Below, one piece after another: positions 18,751 through 27,366 of a stretch of 64,000 bases of DNA. The notes below the pieces were generated by a model. The model saw only the letters and a program-made list of their open reading frames with translations. It searched no databases and was not told the origin of the DNA. The DNA is taken from the NCBI RefSeq assembly GCF_030411955.1, contig NZ_JASNRA010000001.1:124001-188000 (forward strand). The letters run 5' to 3'. Made by a program: the position numbers and the translations under genes. Each line of letters starts with the position of its first letter. The stretch's first letter is position 1. This stretch comes from Massilia sp. YIM B02443. Its GTDB lineage: Bacteria; Pseudomonadota; Gammaproteobacteria; Burkholderiales; Burkholderiaceae_D.

Positions 18751-19277
18751 GGCACCGTCCCGGCGTCGTAGATGGCCAGCTGCAGCCGGATCGCGCGCGC
18801 GCCGGCGGCGCCGGGCTGCAGCTCGAAGCCGACGATGCCGACCGCCGGCTGGCCGGCCTGGATCTCGGCCAGCCAGGCCATCAGGGCGCCGTAGCTGCCG
18901 CCGGCGGCGATGTCGAGGGTCTGCGCGCGCAGCCCGGCCAGGTTCAGTTGCGGGCCTTGCGCCGCCGACGATACCGTCACGCCGTGCCGGCCGGCGCTGC
19001 GGCTGACCGCGGCGATCAGTTCCAGCGGCTGCGGCGCCGGCGCGGGCGCCGCGGCCGGGCGCTGCGCTGCGTCCGGCAAGGCGGCGGCGGGCGGCGCGTT
19101 GCGCGCGGCCGCTTGCAGGGTCGCCAGCGCCGCGCCCTGCTGGCGGTAGGCCGCCAGCGGCGCGCGCAGGCCGGCGCTCCAGGCCAGCATTGCGGCGATC
19201 AGCACCACGCCGGTCAGGATCAGGTTCAGCTGGCGCGCCGGCAGCGCGGCCAGCATCTGGCGCAGGCGCGGGCTCAT
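18747..19277 (-). CDS. PilO/GspM/MshJ-like inner-membrane platform protein
   Basis: A 176-residue bitopic protein. One membrane helix lies at about residues 19-37 (LNLILTGVVLIAAMLAW), followed by a short coiled region, an Ala/Pro linker and a periplasmic ferredoxin-like domain (SYGALMAWLAEIQAGQPAVGIVGFEL). That layout is typical of PilO/GspM. Four-base overlaps connect it with the PilN-like and PilP-like genes. A longer frame upstream is out of phase with the neighbours and was not used. Confidence 0.78.
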   Translation of the reverse strand: MSPRLRQMLAALPARQLNLILTGVVLIAAMLAWSAGLRAPLAAYRQQGAALATLQAAARNAPPAAALPDAAQRPAAAPAPAPQPLELIAAVSRSAGRHGVTVSSAAQGPQLNLAGLRAQTLDIAAGGSYGALMAWLAEIQAGQPAVGIVGFELQPGAAGARAIRLQLAIYDAGTVP

Positions 19278-19888
19278 GGCTGCGGCACCGAGGAGGACGA
19301 CGCAGTGGCCGCCAGCGTCAGCGCGGCCTGGAAATCGATCGCGCCGTCCGTGGCGTTGGCGCCGCTCGATTGCAGGGCGACCCGCTGCACGCCCGGCATG
19401 CGCGCCAGGCGCGCCAGGAAGTCGGTGACTTCCTCGTAGCCGGCGGCCTGGCCGGCCAGTTCGACGGCGGTGTCGGGCAGCTGCGGGGCGGCGCCCGCAT
19501 CGGCCGTGGCAGCCGCCGCCGCCACGGTGCGGCGCAGCGTGACAGTGGTCAGCCAGGCCCTGGCCGGCAGGGCGCCCTCGAGCGCCTGCGCCAGCACGGC
19601 CAGCTCGTGCTCGCGGCGCAGCGCGCGCAGCAGCGTGGCCTGCCGTTGCCGGCGCAGCTGCGCTTCGTAGGCGCCCGCTGCGCGCGCAATGCTTGATTGC
19701 GCGGCGCTGGCGGCGGCGCGCAGCGCGGCGCTCTTGCGTTCGATGCCGGCCGTGCTCCAGCGCAGCGCGGCGTGGCCGGCGGCGGCGCACAGCAGCACCA
19801 TGGCCAGCGCGGCGCCGGTGCGGCGCAGCGCGTGGCGCAGGCGCACGCCGTCGCGGTAGCTGCGCGGGATCATGTCGATGTCAGCCAT
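19274..19888 (-). CDS. PilN-like platform protein (C-terminal half of GspL)
   Basis: A 204-residue bitopic protein. It has a short cytoplasmic N-terminus with the PilN-like IPRSYRDG (the PilM-binding end), one membrane helix near residues 25-42, a coiled coil and a periplasmic ferredoxin-like domain (ELAGQAAGYEEVTDFLARLARMPG). In a classical T2SS this half is fused to the actin-like half as GspL; here the two are separate genes, as in type IV pili and MSHA. It overlaps the PilM-like gene by eight bases. Confidence 0.8.
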   Translation of the reverse strand: MADIDMIPRSYRDGVRLRHALRRTGAALAMVLLCAAAGHAALRWSTAGIERKSAALRAAASAAQSSIARAAGAYEAQLRRQRQATLLRALRREHELAVLAQALEGALPARAWLTTVTLRRTVAAAAATADAGAAPQLPDTAVELAGQAAGYEEVTDFLARLARMPGVQRVALQSSGANATDGAIDFQAALTLAATASSSSVPQP

Positions 19889-21005
19889 CGGCGCCTCCGC
19901 GCAGGGCCAGCCCGGTCGCCAGCGCGACCGAGGTGGCGGCCTCGGTGGCCACCGCGTCCGGACGCGACAGAGGGAAGGCGCCCAGCGGCGCCAGCAGGTG
20001 CACCGGGACGTCGATCAGTTCCGCGATGCGTTCGGCGATGTCGGGATAGTGTGCCAGGCTGCCGTTCAGGTACAGGCGGCTGATCGAACTGCCGCGCGTG
20101 CGCGAGGCCACGTACACCTGGGTGTGCGCCAGCTCGTCGGCCAGGGCCCGGCAGGCCGGGTGCAGGATGGTGCGGATCGCGCGCCGCAGCTCGCCGCGCG
20201 GCAGGTCGCCGTCGGCGGGTTCCGCCACGCCGGCGCGCGCGCCGATGCCGTGTTCGCGCAGCAGGTTCGACGCGGTCGCGGGCGGCAGGTCGAGCGCCGC
20301 CGCCACCGCGCCGGCCAGCATCTCTTCGCCGAACGCGATCTCGCGGTCGAGCATCAGGCGCCGGCCCCAGATCACGGTCAGGTAGCTGCGCGCGGCGCCG
20401 AAGTTGAGCAGCGCCACCGACTGGCCGACGTCGCTGCCGTGCAGCGTCGCCAGCAGGCGGCCGATGGCGGCCGGGCCGATGTCGAGCGCCATCGGCGTCA
20501 GGCGCGCGCTTTCCAGCATCGCCAGCGTGTCCAGCACGCGTTCGCGCGGCGCCGCCGCCAGCAGTACCTGGCGCTCGCCGCCGTCCATGTCGGCGCCGCG
20601 CACCTGGTAGTAGTCGATCACGTGCTGTGCGGCTCGCTCGCCCAGCTGCTCGGCGGCGGCGCGCGCCACCGCCTGCGCCTCGCTCTGGCCCTGGCCCACG
20701 TGCACGGTCAGCGGCAGGATGCGCACGTCGGCCGGCGCCAGCGCCGCCACCACGCGCCGGCCCTGGAACGGCGCCAGCTTGAGCGCGGCGTCGACGAAGC
20801 GCAGCAGTTCGCGCGGCGCCGCCAGCAGCGCTTCGCGCGGCATCGGGTAGGCCAGCGAGGCGGCCGCGCGCAGGTGCCAGCGCTCGCCCTGCAGCTCGGC
20901 CTGCACCAGGTTCAGGCGGGTGGCGGCGAAGTCGACGCCGATCGGGCGCGCCGGCGCCGGACGCATGCTGCGGCCCAGGCGGCTGGCGAACTGGCGCAGC
21001 GTCAT
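19881..21005 (-). CDS. PilM-like actin-fold ATPase (cytoplasmic half of GspL/MshI)
   Basis: A 374-residue soluble protein of the PilM/GspL-N actin-like fold. The early phosphate-binding strand is IGVDFAATRLNLVQAE (residues 22-37). A mid-protein MALDIGPAAIGRLL and a later SVALLNFGAARSYLTVI strand correspond to the second half of the ATPase fold. The late ISRLYLNGSLAHYPDIAERIAE matches the adenosine-site helix. Such proteins recruit the GspE motor to the membrane through PilN. It lies between the K-like pilin and PilN-like genes. Confidence 0.82.
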   Translation of the reverse strand: MTLRQFASRLGRSMRPAPARPIGVDFAATRLNLVQAELQGERWHLRAAASLAYPMPREALLAAPRELLRFVDAALKLAPFQGRRVVAALAPADVRILPLTVHVGQGQSEAQAVARAAAEQLGERAAQHVIDYYQVRGADMDGGERQVLLAAAPRERVLDTLAMLESARLTPMALDIGPAAIGRLLATLHGSDVGQSVALLNFGAARSYLTVIWGRRLMLDREIAFGEEMLAGAVAAALDLPPATASNLLREHGIGARAGVAEPADGDLPRGELRRAIRTILHPACRALADELAHTQVYVASRTRGSSISRLYLNGSLAHYPDIAERIAELIDVPVHLLAPLGAFPLSRPDAVATEAATSVALATGLALRGGADG

Positions 21006-21030
21006 GGTGTGGCTCCGGTCGACATGAGGT

Positions 21031-21960
21031 TCAGCATTTGGCGGCCACCACCACGCGCAGCACCGGGCGCACGCTCGACGAGTTGGCCTTGCGGCTGTAA
21101 AAATTCAATGCCTGGCCATTGTCCACCAGGCGCAGCAGCACACCCATGTTCGATGCCGGGCCGCCGCTCAGCCAGGATTCGACCAGCGGCGTGACGTCCC
21201 AGCTGGCGCCCGTGCTGCCGGCGGCGATCGTGGTCACCAGCTCGGCCTTGCTGTAATCGCCGCCGCCAGCGCTCCAGGGCGTCAGTCCGCGCGCCCAGTT
21301 CCAGGTGGCGTAGCTGTCCCAGCGCGTGGTCACGCGGTGCAGGGCGACCCGGCGCGCGCCGGGACTGCCTGCGGTCAAGGTCAGCGTCAGTGTTGCCGAC
21401 AGCACCTTGTCCTCCTTGCCGATGTCGCTGACCGACCAGTACAGCAAGGCGTGCGACGCGTTCGACACCAGCGCCAGGGTGGTGGCGTTGCTGGAGGCGG
21501 GACGCAGCGGATCGATCGTGGTGTCGAGCGCGTCGTCCATGGCGTCGTTGTCGACTTCGAGGTCGGTGAAGTCATGGACCCGGAACGCGGGGCGGCCAGG
21601 ATCGGTGGCGCGCTGCGCATCGGCGCGTTCGGCGTCGCGCGCCACGGTGCCGCTGGCGGCGATGGTGAGTTTCGCGCCTTCGCCGGTTGCGCTGGCCTCG
21701 AAGCTGCCGTTTCCCAGCCGGGTGGCGGCGATGGTGTCCTTGACCTTGTTCTTGGGGCAGCCCTTGACCTGGGTGCGCCACTTGGCGGCGGCAAACCCGG
21801 CTTCGGCCAGGTAGCCGGCGGCGCGGCCGTCATAGTCGTCGCGCACCGACCGCAGTTCGCCGCTGGCCGCACGGTTCAGGCCGAACGCCAGCGCCGCCAG
21901 GGTGGCCAGCAGCAGCGCGACCAGCAGCAGGAGTGCGCCGCGCTGGCGCCGCAGCATCAT
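21031..21960 (-). CDS. gspK: GspK/PilX-like tip pilin with C-terminal DNRLRE-like domain
   Basis: A 309-residue protein with a prepilin-like N-terminus: QRG followed by ALLLLVALLLATLAALAFG. It lacks the Glu at mature position 5, as in GspK tip pseudopilins. Residues from about 130 onward do not look like the usual GspK saddle/SAM domains. Instead they resemble a DNRLRE beta-sandwich (VTPLVESWLSGG..NMGVLLRL..NFYSRKA), a module normally found in large secreted or surface proteins. The ATG at 21960 overlaps the J-gene stop (ATGA). The tip placement is inferred from the missing Glu and the gene order. Confidence 0.75.
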   Translation of the reverse strand: MMLRRQRGALLLLVALLLATLAALAFGLNRAASGELRSVRDDYDGRAAGYLAEAGFAAAKWRTQVKGCPKNKVKDTIAATRLGNGSFEASATGEGAKLTIAASGTVARDAERADAQRATDPGRPAFRVHDFTDLEVDNDAMDDALDTTIDPLRPASSNATTLALVSNASHALLYWSVSDIGKEDKVLSATLTLTLTAGSPGARRVALHRVTTRWDSYATWNWARGLTPWSAGGGDYSKAELVTTIAAGSTGASWDVTPLVESWLSGGPASNMGVLLRLVDNGQALNFYSRKANSSSVRPVLRVVVAAKC

Positions 21961-22466
21961 GGCGACGGCCCCAGTCGCACCGTGCGCGCATGGGCGCAGT
22001 GCGCGCCGCACGCGCTGGCGGCCGGGTCCAGCGTCAGGGTTACGTACAGCACCGGACGCCAGCCTGGTTCGGGCAGTGGCGCTTCCAGCTTGAAGCTGGC
22101 CACGTTGCTGGCGATGATGCTGCGCACCGCCTTGGCGTCGCTGTTGGTTTCGATCAGGTCGCTGCCCTGGAGGGTGTACTGCCACGGCGCCAGCCAGGCC
22201 TGGGCGACGTCGGCGGGGCTGGCGGATGGCGGCAGCGGCGGGGTGGCGCCGGTGGCGAGACTGGCGTGGGTGGCAATGCGGTCGAGCGCGAAGCGGGCGT
22301 CGGCGCCGGCGTCCAGGCTGCTGCGCACCGCGCGCGCGGTGTCGGTGCCGACGTGCAGCATGTCGGCCAGCGGCAGCAGGATGATGCTGGCGATGACCAG
22401 CGCGATCAGGAGTTCGGCCAGCGTGAAGCCGGCCGCGGGCCGATAGCGAAGGTGGTGCGCGTTCAC
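21957..22466 (-). CDS. gspJ: Minor pseudopilin J-like
   Basis: A 169-residue prepilin with the N-terminal cleavage motif PAAG/FTLAELLIALVIAS, including Glu at mature position 5, followed by a helix and a small C-terminal domain. It sits in the fourth pilin position of a G-H-I-J-K order, which is the basis of the J label. The start is a GTG at 22466 overlapping the upstream stop (GTGA); a longer open frame runs through the previous gene and is not used. Confidence 0.8.
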   Translation of the reverse strand: MNAHHLRYRPAAGFTLAELLIALVIASIILLPLADMLHVGTDTARAVRSSLDAGADARFALDRIATHASLATGATPPLPPSASPADVAQAWLAPWQYTLQGSDLIETNSDAKAVRSIIASNVASFKLEAPLPEPGWRPVLYVTLTLDPAASACGAHCAHARTVRLGPSP

Positions 22467-22906
22467 TGGGTCACCAGGGTGGTCAGGGTGAAGCGGTTGC
22501 CGGCGTTCGGGTCGGCCAGTTCGGCGCTCACCTGCAGCAGGTAGTTGCTGCTGCCGTTGGCAACCAGCGTGCGGGTGCCATCGACGCCGTAGCGCGCGAT
22601 GGCCACCTTGATCGCCGGGCAGGCGCCGCCGGCGGCGGTCGAGAACCTGGATGCGGCGTCGGCGCTGCCGGCCGCGCCCAGCAGGCGGGTAAACGGTTCG
22701 GCCAGCACCGCCTCCATGCGCGCGCTGACGCAATCGAGTTCGCGCGCCGCCTGCGCGCTGACGCCCGGCGCACCGATGGCGCCGCGCAGCGCCTCGGCGG
22801 CCGGCACCAGGCACACCGACAGCAGCAGCAGCGCCAGCAGCGCTTCGAGCAGGGTCATGCCGGCGGCCCGTTCGATGCGGGCGATGGAGGACGGCGCGAA
22901 GGACAT
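22463..22906 (-). CDS. gspI: Minor pseudopilin I-like
   Basis: A 147-residue prepilin with the cleavage motif RAAG/MTLLEALLALLLLS; the Met at mature position 1 and the TLLE motif are typical of GspI/PilV-type minor pilins. Two cysteines (ELDCVSARM and GGACPAI) could form a disulfide. It starts three bases after the H-gene stop and overlaps the J gene by four bases. Confidence 0.82.
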   Translation of the reverse strand: MSFAPSSIARIERAAGMTLLEALLALLLLSVCLVPAAEALRGAIGAPGVSAQAARELDCVSARMEAVLAEPFTRLLGAAGSADAASRFSTAAGGACPAIKVAIARYGVDGTRTLVANGSSNYLLQVSAELADPNAGNRFTLTTLVTQ

Positions 22907-22908
22907 GG

Positions 22909-23445
22909 TCAGGAGAGCGTGATGCGGCCGCTGGCGTCGAGCGTGATGGTGCGCCGGGTCGCGCCGTCGCCGATCACGACAGCGCCCGAGCGCAGCCGCT
23001 GAGTACGCGCCGGACCCTTGCCGATGCCGCGCACCGGATTGCCGGACGCGTCGAAGGCGAAGGTGGCGGCGCTGCTGGGGTTCTCGGTGAAGGTAAAGGT
23101 GCAGCTCACGATGGCGATCTGGTTGGCGGCAGGAATAGGGGCAAGCGCCGCCGAGTACCATGGTGCGGCGTTCGACACGACACTGTTGTCTTTATCGGTA
23201 TCGATGGAACGGACCGTCGCCGTGGCGGCGGCGGGATTGCAGGCGAACAGGCGGGACTGGCCGCTGCGGCGCGCATCGTCGCGCGCGAAGCGCAGGGCCA
23301 GCGCCACTTCGCCGGCCGCCGCATCGGCGCCGAACCCGGCCACCGGCTGGGCCGAGGGCAGGGCGACCGCGGCGGCGATGGCGAGGATCGCCAGCACCAG
23401 CATCAGTTCGATCAGCGTGTAGCCGGTGCGGACGCGGCAGGGCAT
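22909..23445 (-). CDS. gspH: Minor pseudopilin H-like
   Basis: A 178-residue prepilin. The cleavage motif VRTG/YTLIELMLVLAILAI carries the conserved Glu, and the GspH/FimT-type feature LALRFARDDARRSGQ follows (about residues 50-64). The C-terminal beta domain ends RRTITLDASGRITLS. It sits 29 bp downstream of the major pilin gene. Confidence 0.83.
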   Translation of the reverse strand: MPCRVRTGYTLIELMLVLAILAIAAAVALPSAQPVAGFGADAAAGEVALALRFARDDARRSGQSRLFACNPAAATATVRSIDTDKDNSVVSNAAPWYSAALAPIPAANQIAIVSCTFTFTENPSSAATFAFDASGNPVRGIGKGPARTQRLRSGAVVIGDGATRRTITLDASGRITLS

Positions 23446-23474
23446 GGCGCCGTCGGCTGGGCGCGACCGCTATG

Positions 23475-24041
23475 TTAAGGGTTGGCCTCTCCAGAGCCAG
23501 TGTTATCACTGTCTTCGGCTACCTTGTTCAGAGCGAATTCGCCGGATTTCACGTCGTAGAGCCAGCCACTGCCAGTGGCATGGGTCGGCGTGATCTTGTC
23601 GCCGGTAGTTTTGAAATCGATGTCGTTGCTCTGACCGAACGGATCGGCCGGAATGCCCTGACGCAGATAAGGACCGTAGCGGAAATCCCCGTGCGCGACG
23701 CTGCAGGTCTGGCCGGCGGCGTTCGATGCGTAAGTGAGCTGCTCGATCAGCGCCTCTTTGCTGTTCGCTGCGCCTTTCCCTGCCACGCCGGTGGTGCAGG
23801 TAGCTCCCTTGGAGTCTTTGGCGCCCGGGTTGACGTCGCCGCCATGCTGTGCACGGTACAGCTCGATCGCGTTGCGCACGGTGGCCAGATTAGTAGTGGC
23901 AGCCGCATTCTTTGCGTCCGTGGTGGTCGCTGTAAATTGAGGAATCGCGATCGCCGAGATGATCGCCAGGATGATCACCACGATCAGCAGTTCGATCAGG
24001 GTGAAACCGGCTGCTGCCGTGCGCTTGAAAGAAGTCGACAT
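23475..24041 (-). CDS. gspG: Major pseudopilin G-like
   Basis: A 188-residue prepilin with the motif AAAG/FTLIELLIVVIILAIISAIAI and then the alpha-C helix TTNLATVRNAIELYRAQHGG. This is followed by a variable region and a C-terminal DPFG..GWLYDVKSGE segment. The DPFG and terminal WLYD pattern are GspG-like, while the length (188) exceeds the usual 140-150. It is the first pilin gene and is preceded by a 139-bp AT-rich leader, so it may have its own promoter and higher expression. Confidence 0.85.
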   Translation of the reverse strand: MSTSFKRTAAAGFTLIELLIVVIILAIISAIAIPQFTATTTDAKNAAATTNLATVRNAIELYRAQHGGDVNPGAKDSKGATCTTGVAGKGAANSKEALIEQLTYASNAAGQTCSVAHGDFRYGPYLRQGIPADPFGQSNDIDFKTTGDKITPTHATGSGWLYDVKSGEFALNKVAEDSDNTGSGEANP

Positions 24042-24180
24042 GAAGTTTTCCGCCTTTGTGCAAAGTCACGCAAATGACTTTGTTATTTGAAATTATTAAT
24101 TCCAGAGAGTAACACGCACGACTTGCCGCACGACACGAAGTTACCAAATGTGTGGGAATGTGTGGTTTTTCGTTAACGCT

Positions 24181-25308
24181 TCAATGAACACTTCGTGACA
24201 ATTTGAATATCGGCAGGATCAGCGAGCTGACGATTGTTCCCACCAGCAGCCCCATCACCAGCAGCATGACCGGCTCGGCCATCTTGGATAGCCGCGCCAG
24301 CGAGCGCGTCAGTTCACGGTCATAGGCGTCCGCCACCCGGCTCATCACGCGGCCCAGGGTGCCGGTGGCCTCGCCGGTGGCGATCATCTGGCGCACCGCG
24401 ACCGGCACGAAGCCGCTGTTCTGGAAGCCGGCGGCGATGCCCTTGCCCTCGGTGACGTCGGTTTCCAGGTCGCGGATGAAACCCTGGATGTCGGCGTTCG
24501 GCACCACCGCGCGGCAGGCTTCGAGCGTGGCCAGGATGGTCACGCCGCGCTCGAGCGAGATGCCCATCACGCGCAACAGGCGCGTCATGTAGATGCGGAT
24601 GAACACCTCGCGCACCAGCGGCAGGCGCAGCTTGGCGCGGTCGAGCGCAGTGCGCACCCCGGGCTGGCGCGCCAGCAGCCAGCCGGCGCCGACCAGCGCA
24701 GCAGCCAGCGCCGCCGCGATCGCGCCATGCCCGGTCAGGAACTGGCTCACCACCATCAGCGCGCGCGTGGTCCACGGCAGCTGGTCGTGGATGGCGGCGA
24801 ACATCACGGCGAACTTCGGGAACACCGACACCAGGATGAACAGCACCACCGCGAACGAGAACGCCAGCAGGATCAGCGGATACGACAGCGCCGCCACCAG
24901 CGTGCTGCGCAGGCGTTCTTCCTTTTCGTCCATCTCGACCAGCTGCGCCAGCACTTCGGGCATGAAGCCGCCGGCCTCGCTGGCGGCGATCAGGTTGATG
25001 TAGGTAACGGGGAACAGCGGGTGGCGCGCCAGCGCCGCCGAAAAACGTTCGCCGCCCAGGATGTCGTCGCACAGCGCCGCGATCATCGCGCGCAGCTGCG
25101 GGTGGTCGGTCTGCTCGTGCAGCGACTGCAGTGCCGCGTGCAGCGGCACCCCGGTTTCGAGCAGCAGCGCCAGGCGCTCGGTGAACATGGCGCGCTCGCG
25201 CATGCCGGGAGCGCGCTGGCCGAAGGCGCGCGACGCGGGGATGCGGGGGGCGGCGGAGTGCGGCGCGGCGTCGGCCGCCACGGCAAAGGCATCGAGTTCG
25301 ATCGGCAT
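24181..25308 (-). CDS. gspF: GspF/PilC-like inner-membrane platform protein
   Basis: A 375-residue polytopic protein with the duplicated T2SSF cytoplasmic domains. The first contains FTERLALLLETGVPLHAALQ (about residues 41-60), the second YMTRLLRVMGISLERGV. Membrane helices are at about 143-165, 190-215 and the C-terminus (VMLLVMGLLVGTIVSSLILPIF). The first 35 residues are a non-conserved leader. It lies 11 bp after gspE and anchors the motor below the pilus. Confidence 0.92.
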   Translation of the reverse strand: MPIELDAFAVAADAAPHSAAPRIPASRAFGQRAPGMRERAMFTERLALLLETGVPLHAALQSLHEQTDHPQLRAMIAALCDDILGGERFSAALARHPLFPVTYINLIAASEAGGFMPEVLAQLVEMDEKEERLRSTLVAALSYPLILLAFSFAVVLFILVSVFPKFAVMFAAIHDQLPWTTRALMVVSQFLTGHGAIAAALAAALVGAGWLLARQPGVRTALDRAKLRLPLVREVFIRIYMTRLLRVMGISLERGVTILATLEACRAVVPNADIQGFIRDLETDVTEGKGIAAGFQNSGFVPVAVRQMIATGEATGTLGRVMSRVADAYDRELTRSLARLSKMAEPVMLLVMGLLVGTIVSSLILPIFKLSRSVH

Positions 25309-25319
25309 CGCGTCGTTCC

Positions 25320-27359
25320 TTACAGCGAATGCACCACGCGCGCGATTTCCTCGGGCGTGGTGTGGCCGTCGAAGGCGCGCGCCATGCCGTCGGCGTACAG
25401 GTCGTGGTGGCCGCTGGCCGCGACGTGGGCCGCCAATTGGTCCTTGCTGGCGTTGGCCACGATCATGCGCTGCAGATCCGGGCCGACTTCGAGCAGCTCG
25501 TAGATGCCGAGGCGCCCCTTGTAGCCCGAGTCGTAGCAGGCCGGGCAGCCGCGTCCGCGCACCAGGCGCAGGTCGCCCTGGCCGCGCCAGCGGTAGGCGG
25601 CGGTCGCTTCGGGCGTGGCCAGGTAGCTGGTGCGGCAGCCCTGGCACACGCGCCGCACCAGGCGCTGCGCCATCACGCCGATCAGCGCCGAGGAAAGGAG
25701 ATAAGGCTCGACGCCCATCTCGACCAGGCGCGAGACCGCGCCCAGCGTGTCGTTGGTGTGCAGCGTGGTCAGCACAAGGTGGCCGGTCAGCGCCGCCTGC
25801 ACCGCGATCTCGGCGGTCTGGCGGTCGCGCACCTCGCCGATCATGATGATGTCCGGGTCCTGGCGCAGCACGTGCTTGAGGATCTTGGGGAAGGTCAGGC
25901 CGATGGCGTCGTTGACCTGGTTCTGGTTGATGATGTCGAGCTGGTACTCCACCGGGTCTTCGATGGTGACGATGTTCTTCTCGATGCTCTTCAGGTGGCT
26001 GATCGCCGCGTACAGGCTGGTGGTCTTGCCGCTGCCGGTGGGGCCGGTGACCAGGATCAGGCCGTGGCTGCGTCCCAGCAGGCGCTTGAAGGCGCCGACC
26101 GCGTGCGCGTTCATGCCGAGTTTATCGACGTCGAGGATCGACTGGTTCTTGTCGAGCACCCGCAGCACCACCTTTTCGCCATAGATGCCGGGCAGCGAGG
26201 AAAAGCGCAGGTCGACCGTACGGCCTTGCGTGGCGACCTGGATCCGGCCGTCCTGCGGCAGGCGCCGTTCGGCGATGTCGAGGTTGGCCATTACCTTCAG
26301 GCGCGAGACGATCGCCGGATGCTGGTCGACCTTGGGCGACATGACTTCGTACAGCACGCCGTCGATGCGCAGCCGGATGCGCGCGCGGCTGCGCGAGATC
26401 TCGATGTGGATGTCGCTGGCGCCGTCGCGGATGGCGCGCTGGATCACGGCGTTGACCATGTTGATCACCGGGCTGGCGCCGGCCATCTCGTCGATCTGGG
26501 TGTAGTCGTCGGGAATGGTCGACTCGATCAGCTCGAGGTCGCTCGCTTCGGTATGGATGAAGTCGGGCAGGGCGCCGCCGTAGGCTTCGTCGGCCAGGCG
26601 CCGGATGTCGGCCGGCGGCGCCACCGCCACCCGGATGCGCAGGCCGGTGCGGGCGCGCAGCTCGTCGATGCTGTGGATCGCCTGCGGCTCGGCGCTGGCC
26701 ACCGTGAGCGTGCCGCGCACCTCGAACAGCGGCAGCACGTTCAGGCGCCGCGCCACGTCGCGCTCGAGCAGCCCGAGCGCGCCCGGGTCGTACAGGCCGG
26801 TGCGCAGCTGCACGTAGGGCAGGCCGAGCTGGTCGGCCAGGGCGCCGTACAGGGCCGCCTCGGTGATCCACTTGCGCTCGACCATGATCAGGCCCATGCG
26901 CTTGCCGGTCTGGTCCTGCAGGCGCGCCGCTTCGGCCACCTGTTCGGCGCTGGCGGCGCCGCGTTCGACCAGGATGTCGCCCAGCTTGCTGCCGGCCTCG
27001 CGCACCGGCTGCGGCGCCGGCGCGCGGGCGTCGAATTCCGGCAGCTGCTCGAGCAGGCCGGTGACGGCCAGGATCTCGCGCACCAGCGGGTTCGGATAGG
27101 CCAGCTTGAGCCAGCCGCCCAGGCCCGCCAGGCGTTCGCCCATGTCGGCCATCAGGCCCAGCGCGCGCCCCGACAGCAGCGTCACCTTGCCCAGGTCGAT
27201 CACGATCGACACCTGGTGCTGGGCCACGCACTCGTCCAGCGCCGCCTGCAGCATCTGCAGCGCGTCGTCGGCCACCAGCGCCGTCAGCGGCGCCAGGTAG
27301 GTCATGGCGCCGATGCGGCTGCGGGTGATGCGCTCGGACAGGGCGGAGTCGAGGCTCAT
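25320..27359 (-). CDS. gspE: STAS-MshEN-GspE fusion: secretion motor ATPase
   Basis: A 679-residue ATPase with an unusual head. Residues 20-108 read as a STAS domain (SIVIDLGKVTLLSGRALGLM, with S63 at the position of the switch serine region of SpoIIAA). Residues 125-148 and 154-177 are two 24-residue motifs separated by five residues (KLGDILVERG..Q and RMGLIMVERK..Q), the tandem layout known for c-di-GMP-binding MshEN. The motor follows: Walker A GPTGSGKTT at 439-447, Walker B around 502-509, and a zinc site C572/C575/C605/C608. All catalytic parts look intact. It starts seven bases after the HD-GYP gene. The STAS fusion is seen directly; ligand binding is inferred. Confidence 0.93.
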   Translation of the reverse strand: MSLDSALSERITRSRIGAMTYLAPLTALVADDALQMLQAALDECVAQHQVSIVIDLGKVTLLSGRALGLMADMGERLAGLGGWLKLAYPNPLVREILAVTGLLEQLPEFDARAPAPQPVREAGSKLGDILVERGAASAEQVAEAARLQDQTGKRMGLIMVERKWITEAALYGALADQLGLPYVQLRTGLYDPGALGLLERDVARRLNVLPLFEVRGTLTVASAEPQAIHSIDELRARTGLRIRVAVAPPADIRRLADEAYGGALPDFIHTEASDLELIESTIPDDYTQIDEMAGASPVINMVNAVIQRAIRDGASDIHIEISRSRARIRLRIDGVLYEVMSPKVDQHPAIVSRLKVMANLDIAERRLPQDGRIQVATQGRTVDLRFSSLPGIYGEKVVLRVLDKNQSILDVDKLGMNAHAVGAFKRLLGRSHGLILVTGPTGSGKTTSLYAAISHLKSIEKNIVTIEDPVEYQLDIINQNQVNDAIGLTFPKILKHVLRQDPDIIMIGEVRDRQTAEIAVQAALTGHLVLTTLHTNDTLGAVSRLVEMGVEPYLLSSALIGVMAQRLVRRVCQGCRTSYLATPEATAAYRWRGQGDLRLVRGRGCPACYDSGYKGRLGIYELLEVGPDLQRMIVANASKDQLAAHVAASGHHDLYADGMARAFDGHTTPEEIARVVHSL

Positions 27360-27366
27360 TTCACTA

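Noticed and set aside
24042..24180. Sigma-54 or sigma-70 promoter for the major pilin
   Set aside because: The leader is AT-rich, but no GG-N10-GC or good -35/-10 pair could be aligned; only the possibility is noted.
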